Source: CAZADA01 sp964636945 (GTDB lineage Bacteria > Pseudomonadota > Alphaproteobacteria > Caulobacterales > Maricaulaceae). Taken from it: a DNA stretch of 24,553 nt. The stretch covers positions 1 to 24,553 of the forward strand of contig CAZWVH010000042.1 of assembly GCA_964636945.1 (NCBI GenBank), written 5' to 3'. The notes under the pieces were generated by a model, which did not search any database, had not been told where the DNA came from, and was given only the letters and a program-made list of their open reading frames with translations. Positions 15,197 through 23,571 of this stretch are shown in pieces. Position 1 is the first letter of the stretch, and the number at the start of each line of letters is the position of its first letter. The position numbers and the translations under genes were made by a program.

Positions 15197-17221
15197 CGCT
15201 CGGCCACGTTCACTGGTCAGCTGGGGGTCACGAGCCACGATCGCGCGCGCATCTTTTGCCGCAATGTCCAATAAATCGCCATGCACGGTGAGATCGGCCA
15301 TCAAAAAATCTGGGTGGCCCGATTGCTTGGCGCCCAGTAGCTGGCCTGGCCCACGCAAACGCCAGTCTTCTTCGGCAATGGCGAACCCGTCATCTGTACG
15401 GCGTAAGACATCGAGTCGCGCCATGGCCGCGTCCGTCAGCGGTGGATGGTACAGCAAGACGCAGGTCGAAGCCTTTGATCCGCGACCAACCCGGCCGCGC
15501 AACTGATGGAGCTGAGCCAGGCCAAATCGTTCGGCATGTTCGATCACCATGATTGTGGCGTCCGGGGCGTCGACGCCAACTTCGATCACGGTGGTCGCTA
15601 CGAGAATATCGAGATCACCGCGCCGAAATGCTTCCGCGCGCGCCTCTTTTTCCGCGGCCGGCAATTTGCCATGGAGAAGGCCTACTCGCTGATCGCCAAA
15701 CAATCCGGCAAGGCTACGCCAGCGTTCATCAGCCGCGGCCAGCTCAGAGCGATCAGACTCCTCCACCAGCGGACACACCCAATACACTCGGTCGCCCTTT
15801 TCAATGGCTCGCCCGACAGCCTCCATCAGGTCATCAAGGCGATCGCCACCCATGACGCGCGTATCGATGGGCGTGCGTCCAGGTGGTTTTTCGTCAAGCC
15901 GCGACATATCCAGATCGCCAAAAGCGGCCAAGCTCAACGTTCGCGGTATGGGGGTTGCGGTCATCACCAGCAAATCTGCTCGTTCACCTTTGGAAGACAG
16001 TCGCAGTCGATCCGACACCCCAAATCGATGCTGCTCATCGATAATCACCAATCCTAGGTCGTGAAACGCCACGTCGTCTTGAAACAGCGCATGGGTGCCG
16101 ATGATCACCTCAACCTCACCCCGTTTCAGACGATCGAGCAGCGCGGCGCGCCCCTTGCCCTTGTCACGCCCGGTTAAGACGGCGCAGGAAATGTTCGCGG
16201 CGCTCAGCAGCGGCTCGAGGCTGGAATAATGCTGACGCGCCAATATTTCCGTGGGCGCCATCACTGCGGTCTGGGCGCCGCTCGTGGACGCTTTTGCCGC
16301 CGCCAAAGCAGCCACAAAGGTCTTGCCAGCGCCCACATCACCCTGCAGCAACCGGCCCATGCGGTAAGAAGACTCCATGTCATCAAAAATTTCGCGCGCG
16401 GCGCGCTTTTGGGCGTTGGTGGGCGAAAAGGGCGCAGCGTCCAAAACGCGTTTGACCTTTGAATTTCCCTGGTCGAATGCGCGACCGGGCTGAGCCTGAC
16501 GGCGAGACCGCACAATCGACAATGCTAGCTGATCAGCAAGCAATTCATCATAGGCCAAGCGGGCGCGGGCTGGTGCGTTGGGTGACAAGTCGTCTTCCGA
16601 CTGCGGCGTGTGCAACGACTCAATTGCCTCGCGCCAGGCAGGCCATTGCTGACGCTTGAGAAGTTCACGATCGAGCCATTCAGGCAATTCTGGAGCCATC
16701 GCAACGGCGCTGATGATGGCTTTGCGCAATGGTTTGGCGTTCAAACCGGCTGTGAGCGGGTAGACTGGCTCATAGGCAGGTATTGAGTCCTTGGCATCCG
16801 GCGAAACAATATGGTCGGGGTGCAGCATCTGAATTTCGGACCCAAACCGTTCCACCTTGCCCGAGACAATCCGCTCTGCGCCGACCGGGGCGATCCGCTT
16901 GAGGTAATCGGGGCGCGCATGGAACCAAGCAAGGGTAAGATACCCACTTTCGTCACAGCACCGTATGCGATAAGGCCGCCGGGGATTGTTAGCCGGCAAG
17001 TGTTCTTCGACCGTGACCTTCAGGGTGGCAATCAACCCATCAGCCACTTCCGCCGCCAAACCGGTTTGCGAGCGGTCAATCACCCGATGCGGCCGATGGA
17101 ACAAAACATTGCGCACGGCGTTGGCGCCCACGAGAGCTTCGAGCAGACCCGCAGTCTTCGGACCAATGCCATCCAACGCGGTGAGCGGGGCGAAGATGGG
17201 ATAAAGAACCTCAGGTCGCAT
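15134..17221 (-). CDS. recG: ATP-dependent DNA helicase RecG
   Basis: RecG remodels stalled replication forks and branch-migrates Holliday and D-loop structures. ATG 17221 is preferred (695 aa, normal) because the family N-terminus is MRPEVLYPIFAPLTALDGIG; the frame continues upstream to 17272. The N-terminal wedge/OB domain (about 60-170) contains YLTLAWFHARPDYLKR. The SF2 helicase core has Walker A GDVGAGKT (294-301), motif Ia APTEILARQH, DEQH box (395-398), TATPIPRTLSLA, ATTVIEVGVDAPDA, and QLHQLRGRVGRG. The C-terminus, ALRLLLHLFDSTRASVLLRAG without its first residue, matches the end of alphaproteobacterial RecG, so the 63-bp antisense overlap with the DUF502 gene is real rather than readthrough. 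It is divergent from sdhE across 80 bp, part of a conserved recG / sdhE-mfd arrangement. Confidence 0.97.
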   Translation of the reverse strand: MRPEVLYPIFAPLTALDGIGPKTAGLLEALVGANAVRNVLFHRPHRVIDRSQTGLAAEVADGLIATLKVTVEEHLPANNPRRPYRIRCCDESGYLTLAWFHARPDYLKRIAPVGAERIVSGKVERFGSEIQMLHPDHIVSPDAKDSIPAYEPVYPLTAGLNAKPLRKAIISAVAMAPELPEWLDRELLKRQQWPAWREAIESLHTPQSEDDLSPNAPARARLAYDELLADQLALSIVRSRRQAQPGRAFDQGNSKVKRVLDAAPFSPTNAQKRAAREIFDDMESSYRMGRLLQGDVGAGKTFVAALAAAKASTSGAQTAVMAPTEILARQHYSSLEPLLSAANISCAVLTGRDKGKGRAALLDRLKRGEVEVIIGTHALFQDDVAFHDLGLVIIDEQHRFGVSDRLRLSSKGERADLLVMTATPIPRTLSLAAFGDLDMSRLDEKPPGRTPIDTRVMGGDRLDDLMEAVGRAIEKGDRVYWVCPLVEESDRSELAAADERWRSLAGLFGDQRVGLLHGKLPAAEKEARAEAFRRGDLDILVATTVIEVGVDAPDATIMVIEHAERFGLAQLHQLRGRVGRGSKASTCVLLYHPPLTDAAMARLDVLRRTDDGFAIAEEDWRLRGPGQLLGAKQSGHPDFLMADLTVHGDLLDIAAKDARAIVARDPQLTSERGRALRLLLHLFDSTRASVLLRAG

Positions 17222-17301
17222 GGTCCCAGACTTGTCGTGATCGATGTGATGCGCCATGTCAGTCCATGACACAGTGAGAACACGCCATATAGCGCTATGC
17301 C

Positions 17302-17616
17302 ATGACCAGTGCGAGCCATCCGATTGACCCAGAAGCGGCCCGAATCCGTCGTTTGACCTTTCGCGCCTGGAGACGCGGCTTCAAGGAAGCCGATCTGATC
17401 CTTGGCACGTTCGCGGATCAGCACTTGAGTGAACTCGATTCTCAAGGCTTGGACGAATTTGAAAGGCTGTTGGAAGTCGCCGATCAGGATCTTTACGCCT
17501 GGATTACACGGCGTAGCCCGGCGCCTCAGGAGTTTGACGGGCCTGTCATGTCCATGCTTCAGAGCTTTGGATATTTTGCGCGAAGCTTGTGGATGGGCCG
17601 CACACCAGGCGGATAA
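17302..17616 (+). CDS. sdhE: Succinate dehydrogenase assembly factor 2 family protein
   Basis: SdhE promotes covalent attachment of FAD to the SdhA flavoprotein of succinate dehydrogenase (and FrdA). The product has 104 residues. The family fingerprint is present: RRLTFRAWRRGFKEADLILG, with the FAD-transfer RGxxE motif at residues 25-29 (RGFKE), then a helical bundle with LSELDSQGLDEFERLLEVAD, QDLYAWITRR and SMLQSFGYF. ATG 17302 is the only reasonable start. It is directly upstream of mfd (47 bp gap) on the same strand and divergent from recG, and probably forms an operon with mfd. A 10-bp palindrome ATAGCGCTAT (17289-17298) lies just upstream of the start, but a palindrome of this length is expected by chance. 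Confidence 0.93.
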   Translation: MTSASHPIDPEAARIRRLTFRAWRRGFKEADLILGTFADQHLSELDSQGLDEFERLLEVADQDLYAWITRRSPAPQEFDGPVMSMLQSFGYFARSLWMGRTPGG

Positions 17617-17663
17617 TCATCGCATTTCAAGCTACGCTACCAAAGGTGTTCAGTAGGAATCTT

Positions 17664-20600
17664 ATGGATCGGCTCGTTCGCAAACGCCTTGTGAAGGACT
17701 CCGGGCGCTTGGCGCTCGACCATGCGCCAGAGGGCTATGACTCTCTTGCGGCAGGCGAGGTCCTGAGTGCGCGAGGCGGGCGGGCGATCTTCATCGCCCG
17801 CGACGACCGGCGCGCGGACATGGTCGCCCAGGGCTTGGCGTTTTTTGCCCCTCAGGTGGAGGTGGTGCGCCTCCCGGCCTGGGATTGTCAGCCCTATGAC
17901 CGGGTGAGCCCAGCTGCGGCTGTGGCTGCTCAGCGCACCACAGCGCTCAATCGGCTCGCCCAGGCCGATCGCCCCCGACCAGTCATGATTGTGGCGACGG
18001 CCTCCAGTGTCACTCAACGCTGCGCGCCGGCGCGGGCTTTGCGGAATGCCGGCTTTTCGGCCAAACCGGGCGAGGTGGTGGAGGTTGAGAACCTCAAACA
18101 GTTTTTGGCGGAGAATGGCTATTCGCGCGCCAGCCAAACCCATGAACCAGGCGACTGCGCCATCCGTGGCGGCGTCATCGATATTTTTCCGCCCGGCGCC
18201 GATGAACCCGTCAGGCTGGATTTCTTTGGCGACACGCTTGAGTCTATTCGCGCCTTTGCACCAGACACCCAGAGGACCACGCATCAGCTTGATGGTGTGG
18301 AGTTGGCGCCGGTCAGTGAAGTTCAGCTGACAGACGAGGCGATCAGCCGGTTTCGCAAAAACTTCCATCGCACGTTTGGCCCAACTCCTGGCGATCCGAT
18401 TTATGAAGCAGTGTCCAATGGCGCGCGAGCACAGGGCGTGGAACACCTGCTCCCGCTATTTCATGACCAGTTGGAAGATGTGTTCGCCTACGCCGGCGAA
18501 AACGCCATGGTATTCATTGATCATTTGGCCGAAGCGGCCATGGCCGAACGTCTCAAAATGGTCTCAGACTACTACGCTGCGCGGGTGGATGACCCCTCCG
18601 GCGATGAACCTGGCGCTTTCACGGCGCCACAGTACCGCGCTCTCGCGCCCGACCAATTGTACTTGACCCAAGCTGATCTATCTCGGGCGCTTGGCGCTCG
18701 ACCGGTGCGCGTGTTTTCCGCTTTTAAAGACGAGAACGAAAAGAAGCGCGTGGATCTAGGCGTAACGCTTGGTCGGGAGTTTTCCGCAGAGCGTAGGACA
18801 GAGGGCGTGAATGTCTTTGATGCAGCCGCCGACCATATTCGCACCGCCGCTAAAACGGGAAAGCGCGTGGTCGTGGCGTGCTGGAGCGACGGTTCGTCCG
18901 AGCGCACCGCTGGTGTGTTTGCCGACCACGGTGTGGATCTGAACATCAGTGCTTCTGATTGGTCAGCGATACAAGCGGCAAAGAAGGGCGCAACCGTGCG
19001 TGCGGTTCTGCCGCTTGAGCGCGGCTTTCAAACTGACACCGTCATGGTGCTCGCCGAACAAGATATTCTCGGTGATCGATTGGCGCGTTCGGGCCGCAAG
19101 CGCCGGGCAACGCAATTCATCGCTGAGGCCGCCTCGCTGTCAATCGGCGATTTGGTGGTCCATCTCGACCACGGGATTGGCCGTTACCACGGCTTGAAGA
19201 CGATTACGGTCCAAGACCGGCGTCAAGATTGTTTGGAGCTTGAGTACGCCAACGACGCCAAGCTCTTCCTACCGGTGGAGAATATCGAGCTCCTCTCCCG
19301 CTATGGGCCTGACGAAGGCGCGGCGGTGCTCGATAAGCTAGGCGGCGCGAGCTGGCAATCGCGCAAGGCGCGCGCGAAAAAGCGGTTGCGCGACATGGCC
19401 GCTGAACTGATCCAGATCGCCGCCAAACGCAAAATGGCCAAATCCGAGCCCATTATCGCGCCGTCTGGGCTATATGACGAATTTTGTGCGCGCTTTCCTT
19501 ACGCCGAAACCGACGACCAATTGTCGGCCATCGACGATACATTGGGTGATCTGTCTGATGGCTCTGTAATGGATCGGCTGGTGTGCGGCGATGTGGGGTT
19601 TGGCAAAACAGAAATTGCACTGCGCGCCGCCTTCGTCACTGCAATCAATGGTCAACAAGTGGCCCTGATTTGCCCCACCACATTGCTTGCCCGCCAACAC
19701 TACGCCAACTTCCGTGAGCGATTTCATGGCTTTCCGATCAAAGTCCGCCAACTATCGCGCCTGGTGAACGCCAAGGACGCGGCGGTGATTCGCAAAGAGC
19801 TTGCTGAAGGCCGGGTCGATATTGTGATTGGCACCCATGCGTTGCTGGCCAAATCGGTCTCCGTGAAGGACCTAGGTCTGTTGATCGTTGATGAAGAACA
19901 GCATTTTGGCGTCCGCCATAAGGAGCGCCTGAAGGAGCTGAAGTCCGGCGTGAACGTGCTCACGCTGACGGCCACGCCCATTCCACGCACGTTGCAGATG
20001 TCACTGGCGGGCATTCGCGATTTGTCGATTATCGCCACACCACCTGTAGACCGACTGGCGGTGCGCACCTATGTGGCGCCGTTCGATCCCGTCACCGTGC
20101 GTGAAGCCTTATTGCGCGAGCGCTATCGTTCTGGACGCAGCTTTTTCGTCGTGCCGCGGATCAAAGACTTGCCTCAAGCTGAGGAGTTTCTTCAGGACCG
20201 AGTTAGCGAACTGTCCTATGTTGTCGCACATGGCCAGATGAGTTCCACAGAGCTCGAAGAACGCGTCAACGCATTTTATGAGGGTCAGTATGACGTGCTG
20301 CTCTCCACCCCCATAGTGGAATCCGGGCTGGATATCCCATCCGCCAACACGATGATTATCCATCGCGCCGATATGTTTGGACTCGCCCAGCTTTATCAAC
20401 TGCGCGGACGGGTGGGCCGGTCGAAGACCCGGGCCTATGCCTATCTCACCATCCCGGCCACGTGGAACATCACGCCGGCGGCCGAAAAGCGCCTGAAAGT
20501 TTTATCATCATTGGATACGTTGGGGGCCGGCTTCACCTTGGCCAGCCATGATCTGGATTTGCGCGGCGGCGGCAATCTACTGGGTGAAGAGCAATCCGGT

Positions 20601-21167
20601 CAGATCAAAGATGTGGGCGTTGAGCTGTTTCAATCCATGCTTGAAGAGGCCGTGAGCGCGCTCAAGGACGATCCGCTCGGTCAAGCTGAAGTGGAGGGCT
20701 GGAGCCCGCAGATCAATGTGGGCGCGACCGTTCTAATCCCAGACGACTATGTGCCTGACCTCGACCTGCGCCTCGGTCTGTATCGCCGATTGGCCTCACT
20801 GGATTCAGCCCAAGAGCGCGAGGGCTTTGCGGCGGAGCTGATCGACCGGTTCGGTCCTCTACCCGACGAGGTCCAGCATTTGCTCGAAGTGATTGGATTG
20901 AAGGATTTGTGTCGAAGGGTCGGCGTAGCCAAGTTGGACGCCGGACCGCGGGGTGCGATTCTAGGTTTCCGAGAGGACGCGGTGGACGATCCTGGCGCTT
21001 TGGTGGCCTTTGTGCAGCGTCACGCTGGACAAATGAGCTTACGGCCCGATGGGACGCTTAAGATTCAAGGTGATTGGGAGAGCAGTGGTGCTCGCCTACA
21101 AGGCTTACGGCGGAATCTTCAACGGATGGCAGAAGCGCTGCAAGCAAAGTCAGTCGAGCCAGCCTGA
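17664..21167 (+). CDS. mfd: Transcription-repair coupling factor Mfd
   Basis: Mfd removes RNA polymerase stalled at DNA lesions and recruits UvrA. ATG 17664 is chosen for its AGGA at 17655-17658 and for lying after sdhE; the frame stays open back to 17589, which would overlap sdhE. The length is 1167 aa, normal. The N-terminal UvrB-homology module (to about 310) includes YSRASQTHEPGDCAIRGGVI. The RNA-polymerase-interacting CarD-like domain starts near residue 495 (GDLVVHLDHGIGRYHGL, later LEYANDAKLFLPVENIELL). The SF2 translocase has Walker A GDVGFGKT (642-649), DEEQ box (743-746), TATPIPRTLQMS, PIVESGLDIPSANT, and QLYQLRGRVGRSK. A C-terminal regulatory domain contains DRFGPLPDEVQHLLEVIGLK. 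All modules are intact. It converges on the popA-like gene with a 9-bp gap. Confidence 0.97.
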   Translation: MDRLVRKRLVKDSGRLALDHAPEGYDSLAAGEVLSARGGRAIFIARDDRRADMVAQGLAFFAPQVEVVRLPAWDCQPYDRVSPAAAVAAQRTTALNRLAQADRPRPVMIVATASSVTQRCAPARALRNAGFSAKPGEVVEVENLKQFLAENGYSRASQTHEPGDCAIRGGVIDIFPPGADEPVRLDFFGDTLESIRAFAPDTQRTTHQLDGVELAPVSEVQLTDEAISRFRKNFHRTFGPTPGDPIYEAVSNGARAQGVEHLLPLFHDQLEDVFAYAGENAMVFIDHLAEAAMAERLKMVSDYYAARVDDPSGDEPGAFTAPQYRALAPDQLYLTQADLSRALGARPVRVFSAFKDENEKKRVDLGVTLGREFSAERRTEGVNVFDAAADHIRTAAKTGKRVVVACWSDGSSERTAGVFADHGVDLNISASDWSAIQAAKKGATVRAVLPLERGFQTDTVMVLAEQDILGDRLARSGRKRRATQFIAEAASLSIGDLVVHLDHGIGRYHGLKTITVQDRRQDCLELEYANDAKLFLPVENIELLSRYGPDEGAAVLDKLGGASWQSRKARAKKRLRDMAAELIQIAAKRKMAKSEPIIAPSGLYDEFCARFPYAETDDQLSAIDDTLGDLSDGSVMDRLVCGDVGFGKTEIALRAAFVTAINGQQVALICPTTLLARQHYANFRERFHGFPIKVRQLSRLVNAKDAAVIRKELAEGRVDIVIGTHALLAKSVSVKDLGLLIVDEEQHFGVRHKERLKELKSGVNVLTLTATPIPRTLQMSLAGIRDLSIIATPPVDRLAVRTYVAPFDPVTVREALLRERYRSGRSFFVVPRIKDLPQAEEFLQDRVSELSYVVAHGQMSSTELEERVNAFYEGQYDVLLSTPIVESGLDIPSANTMIIHRADMFGLAQLYQLRGRVGRSKTRAYAYLTIPATWNITPAAEKRLKVLSSLDTLGAGFTLASHDLDLRGGGNLLGEEQSGQIKDVGVELFQSMLEEAVSALKDDPLGQAEVEGWSPQINVGATVLIPDDYVPDLDLRLGLYRRLASLDSAQEREGFAAELIDRFGPLPDEVQHLLEVIGLKDLCRRVGVAKLDAGPRGAILGFREDAVDDPGALVAFVQRHAGQMSLRPDGTLKIQGDWESSGARLQGLRRNLQRMAEALQAKSVEPA

Positions 21168-21176
21168 GGCATGCCT

Positions 21177-22505
21177 TCACCCCGCGCGGGCTTGCGGGGT
21201 AAACTCCGCCAATGCCCTCGCAACTAGCGCCCGTCCGGATTCGCCGGTACGCAATTCGGCCGCGCGCGCCTTCACCGTCAATTGAAACGGTTCGCCGGTA
21301 TCATCATTTTCGAAGGCCGTGCATTCGCCCACAGCACAGAAGCGTTTGGCGGCGCTGGCCGCATCGGGCGCTTTGGCGTTGGGCATGGCGACAGCGAATG
21401 TCGCGCCGCTAAGCCGGCCGGAGAAATCCTCCTGGCGCGCCAGGTGCCGCATCATCCCGCCCAGTTGATCCAGTCCCGCATCGCGATGGGCGCGGGCCAC
21501 CTTGCGCGGCGCTTCCGCTTTAAGGACCACCAGGGACATCGGCCGGTGGGCCGCCAGAGCGTGTTCCGCCATGGCTTGAACATGCTCCACAAAGAAATGC
21601 GCGTTCGCCAGACCTGAACGACTGTCACAAGACTTAAACGTACGCAGTTGGCCGATCGCGGCGCCGAGAGCGAGCTGGCGACGTCGCTGACGGGCGAGAT
21701 CATTAATGCGTTGGGCCATGTCATCTAGCCCAGCGTGTGCGTGAATAACGCCCGATGCGGCGTCGCCCACAGCGTTCTGAGCACGTTCATCCGTGGATTC
21801 ATCGAACATCAAAAGCGTGGGGGTGTGAGCCAGGCGCGTATTGCGCCGCAGAGCTGCGCAAATCGTGCGCGTACGTTCAAGATCCTCGATAGCATTAAGA
21901 ACAACCGCGTCGAAATCGATGTCATGCAGATAGTCAAAGGCGCAAAATGTGGTGTGAGCTGCGGTCACATTGCCGCCCGTTTCACGGATCGCCCGCTGGA
22001 CGGCCAGGAACTCCGGATGAGCCGCGCCCACAAATAAAACGCGGTAGGGCTCGGTGCTGAGGTGAAACTCAATGCCCGTTGAGAGCCCATCACCGCGGCG
22101 TTTGAGGCTTGCGGACCTCAATTCTATCTCTTCTTGCAGCACCGCCATGCGAGCCAGGTCGTTCAAGCGACGCGACAAATGGGGCGCGTGAAACGGCTCG
22201 GGAATAATGGCGTCAAAGCTCTCATGATAATCGGCCGCGGCGTCGGCGGGGCTCACCAGGCAGGCGATGGGGACGCGACGCGGCGCGATGAGGGTGCGAA
22301 GGTGTTCGGCCAGGGCTCTGGCGCTGCTCAGTTCAGCGCGGTGGGCTTGGATCACGACTGCGTCCAGAGTGTGGTTGGACGCGCTGATTAACGCATCTTT
22401 CTCACAGAGTGCCGTCACAGTGCGCCGGCCCTGCGTCTCCAAGCGCGTCGTAATTTCGTTTGCCGCAATGGGCTGCTGCGAAACCACCAATACCCGATTT
22501 GACAC
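21177..22505 (-). CDS. popA: PopA-like c-di-GMP effector: two degenerate receiver domains and degenerate GGDEF
   Basis: A 442-residue protein starting with GTG 22505, with AGGGAG 8 nt upstream. Domains: receiver 1 (about 3-118), receiver 2 (about 154-270), GGDEF-type domain (about 290-435). This is the PleD/PopA layout. Both receivers have lost their phospho-acceptor (Gln53 in LDAVVIQ; Asn204 in FDAVVLN) and acidic pockets (VVSQQP, FVGAAH). The GGDEF motif reads S366-GAT-F370, so it cannot be a cyclase, but five residues ahead sits R357-Q-E-D360, a perfectly placed RxxD c-di-GMP inhibitory site. In Caulobacter, PopA is such a non-enzymatic c-di-GMP receptor: it targets the cell-cycle regulator CtrA to the ClpXP protease with RcdA. 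Orthology is inferred from the architecture and the I-site alone. It converges with mfd, and scoA starts 363 bp away in the opposite direction. Confidence 0.6.
   Translation of the reverse strand: MSNRVLVVSQQPIAANEITTRLETQGRRTVTALCEKDALISASNHTLDAVVIQAHRAELSSARALAEHLRTLIAPRRVPIACLVSPADAAADYHESFDAIIPEPFHAPHLSRRLNDLARMAVLQEEIELRSASLKRRGDGLSTGIEFHLSTEPYRVLFVGAAHPEFLAVQRAIRETGGNVTAAHTTFCAFDYLHDIDFDAVVLNAIEDLERTRTICAALRRNTRLAHTPTLLMFDESTDERAQNAVGDAASGVIHAHAGLDDMAQRINDLARQRRRQLALGAAIGQLRTFKSCDSRSGLANAHFFVEHVQAMAEHALAAHRPMSLVVLKAEAPRKVARAHRDAGLDQLGGMMRHLARQEDFSGRLSGATFAVAMPNAKAPDAASAAKRFCAVGECTAFENDDTGEPFQLTVKARAAELRTGESGRALVARALAEFTPQARAG
21179..21200. terminator. GC-rich stem-loop at the mfd / popA-like convergent junction
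   Basis: ACCCCGC (21179-21185) pairs with GCGGGGT (21194-21200) around an 8-nt loop, immediately after the two convergent stop codons. A 10-bp palindrome AGGCATGCCT (21167-21176) fills the gap between the stops. Neither side has a run of U, so this would be at best a weak or factor-assisted terminator for mfd. Confidence 0.25.
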
Positions 22506-22868
22506 CCAACCCGCTCCCTAATTTTCCTTGCCATCCTACCACTGCGCAGGCGCAACACCAGTGCCTGACGGCGCCTGAACCACCAGTTCACCGATCGTTC
22601 AGATCAAGTACGCCACCTTTTTGTGAACTGATGCGCGTCCCCGTCCCTCGCTTTGCGTGTCAGTGACAAGGTTGACCCCTTCGTCGACCGGCGTGTCGGC
22701 CACATGTGTGGATCGGCACGCCTTTGCTGTTCACATAGCATCAGCGGTGTTAACAAGATGTGGCGTGCGGCGGCGAGTCCGGTTGCATGGCGATTAAGCA
22801 CGCCGTGTTATAACGCGCATGTGATGAATGAGGACACATCCATTAAGCCAGATACCTAGGGAGAGTGT
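22506..22868. promoter_or_regulatory. 363-bp divergent intergenic region, popA-like / scoA
   Basis: I see no convincing gene. A 68-codon frame at 22653-22859 lacks a Shine-Dalgarno and any recognisable protein features. The region holds a smaller inverted repeat (CAGGCGC 22547-22553 with GCGCCTG 22571-22577), a strong 33-nt hairpin listed separately, and TTGCAT (22783-22788) with TATAAC (22809-22814) at a long 20-bp spacing as a weak promoter candidate for scoA. The scoA Shine-Dalgarno AGGGAG is at 22858-22863. I saw no TTAA-N7-TTAA CtrA box. Confidence 0.45.
22690..22722 (+). other. Strong stem-loop upstream of scoAB
   Basis: GGCGTGTCG (22690-22698) pairs with CGGCACGCC (22714-22722) with one G-U pair. 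A small internal bulge is followed by an inner CCAC (22700-22703) paired with GTGG (22708-22711) and a 4-nt loop. TTTGCTGTT follows on the plus strand. It could be a terminator for a leader transcript, a structured 5' leader for scoAB, or a protein-binding dyad. It is the most stable local structure I found outside genes. Confidence 0.45.
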
Positions 22869-23570
22869 ATGGCAAACAAACTCCGCACGTCAGCAGAACA
22901 GGCTCTCGACGGCCTACTGTTTGACGGAATGACAATCATGGCCGGCGGGTTTGGCTTATGCGGCATCCCGGAAAACCTGATCTTGGCATTGCGTGACTCT
23001 GGCGTGAAAGATCTCACAATCATCTCAAACAATTGCGGAGTGGATGATTTTGGTCTCGGCCTTTTGCTGCAAACCCGTCAGATCAAAAAGATGGTCTCAT
23101 CTTATGTCGGTGAGAATAAAACTTTCGAGCAACAGTATTTGAGTGGCGAGCTGGAGCTTGAGTTTAACCCCCAAGGCACTCTGGCCGAACGCTGCCGCGC
23201 CGGCGGGGCGGGCATTCCCGCCTTTTACACCAAGACCGGCGTGGGCACGATGATTGCTGACGGCAAGGAACACAAAGAATTCAATGGCGAGATCTATGTG
23301 ATGGAAACTGGGCTGGTCGCCGACCTGTCCATCGTCATGGCCTGGAAGGCCGACCGCCAGGGCAATTTGATTTACCGGAAGACCGCGCGCAATTTTAATC
23401 CAGAAATGGCCAGTGCCGGCAAGACCACGGTGGTTGAAGTCGAGGAGATCGTGGAGACAGGCGCGCTCGATCCTAATTTCATTCATACGCCGGGCATCTT
23501 CGTGCACCGTCTCATCCAAGGACAGCACGAGAAACGCATTGAGCGCCGGACAATTCGGGAGGTTGCCTGA
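22869..23570 (+). CDS. scoA: 3-oxoacid CoA-transferase subunit A (succinyl-CoA:3-ketoacid type)
   Basis: ScoA and ScoB form the enzyme that moves CoA from succinyl-CoA to acetoacetate, allowing use of ketone bodies and of breakdown products of poly-3-hydroxybutyrate and some amino acids. The product has 233 residues from ATG 22869, with AGGGAG (22858-22863) 5 nt upstream. The class I CoA-transferase alpha signature is clear: GMTIMAGGFGLCGIPENLI (residues about 20-38), then ISNNCGVDDFGLG, YVGENKTFEQQYLSGELELE, GGAGIPAFYTKTGVGT and KADRQGNLIYRKTARNFNP. The stop is one base before the scoB ATG, so the pair is translationally linked. CoA-transferases of this class act on related acids, so substrate is inferred from overall likeness to the succinyl-CoA enzyme. 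Confidence 0.93.
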   Translation: MANKLRTSAEQALDGLLFDGMTIMAGGFGLCGIPENLILALRDSGVKDLTIISNNCGVDDFGLGLLLQTRQIKKMVSSYVGENKTFEQQYLSGELELEFNPQGTLAERCRAGGAGIPAFYTKTGVGTMIADGKEHKEFNGEIYVMETGLVADLSIVMAWKADRQGNLIYRKTARNFNPEMASAGKTTVVEVEEIVETGALDPNFIHTPGIFVHRLIQGQHEKRIERRTIREVA

Positions 23571-23571
23571 T

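Noticed and set aside
17289..17298. 10-bp palindrome ATAGCGCTAT in the recG-sdhE divergent gap.
   Set aside because: About two dozen 10-bp palindromes are expected by chance in the window, and it sits only 3 nt before the sdhE start.
22653..22859. A 68-codon plus-strand frame upstream of scoA.
   Set aside because: No Shine-Dalgarno, no domain or signal features, and it lies over the hairpin and promoter region.
22506..22868. Search for CtrA boxes (TTAA-N7-TTAA) near the popA-like gene and scoA.
   Set aside because: Single TTAA elements occur, but no pair at the required spacing.
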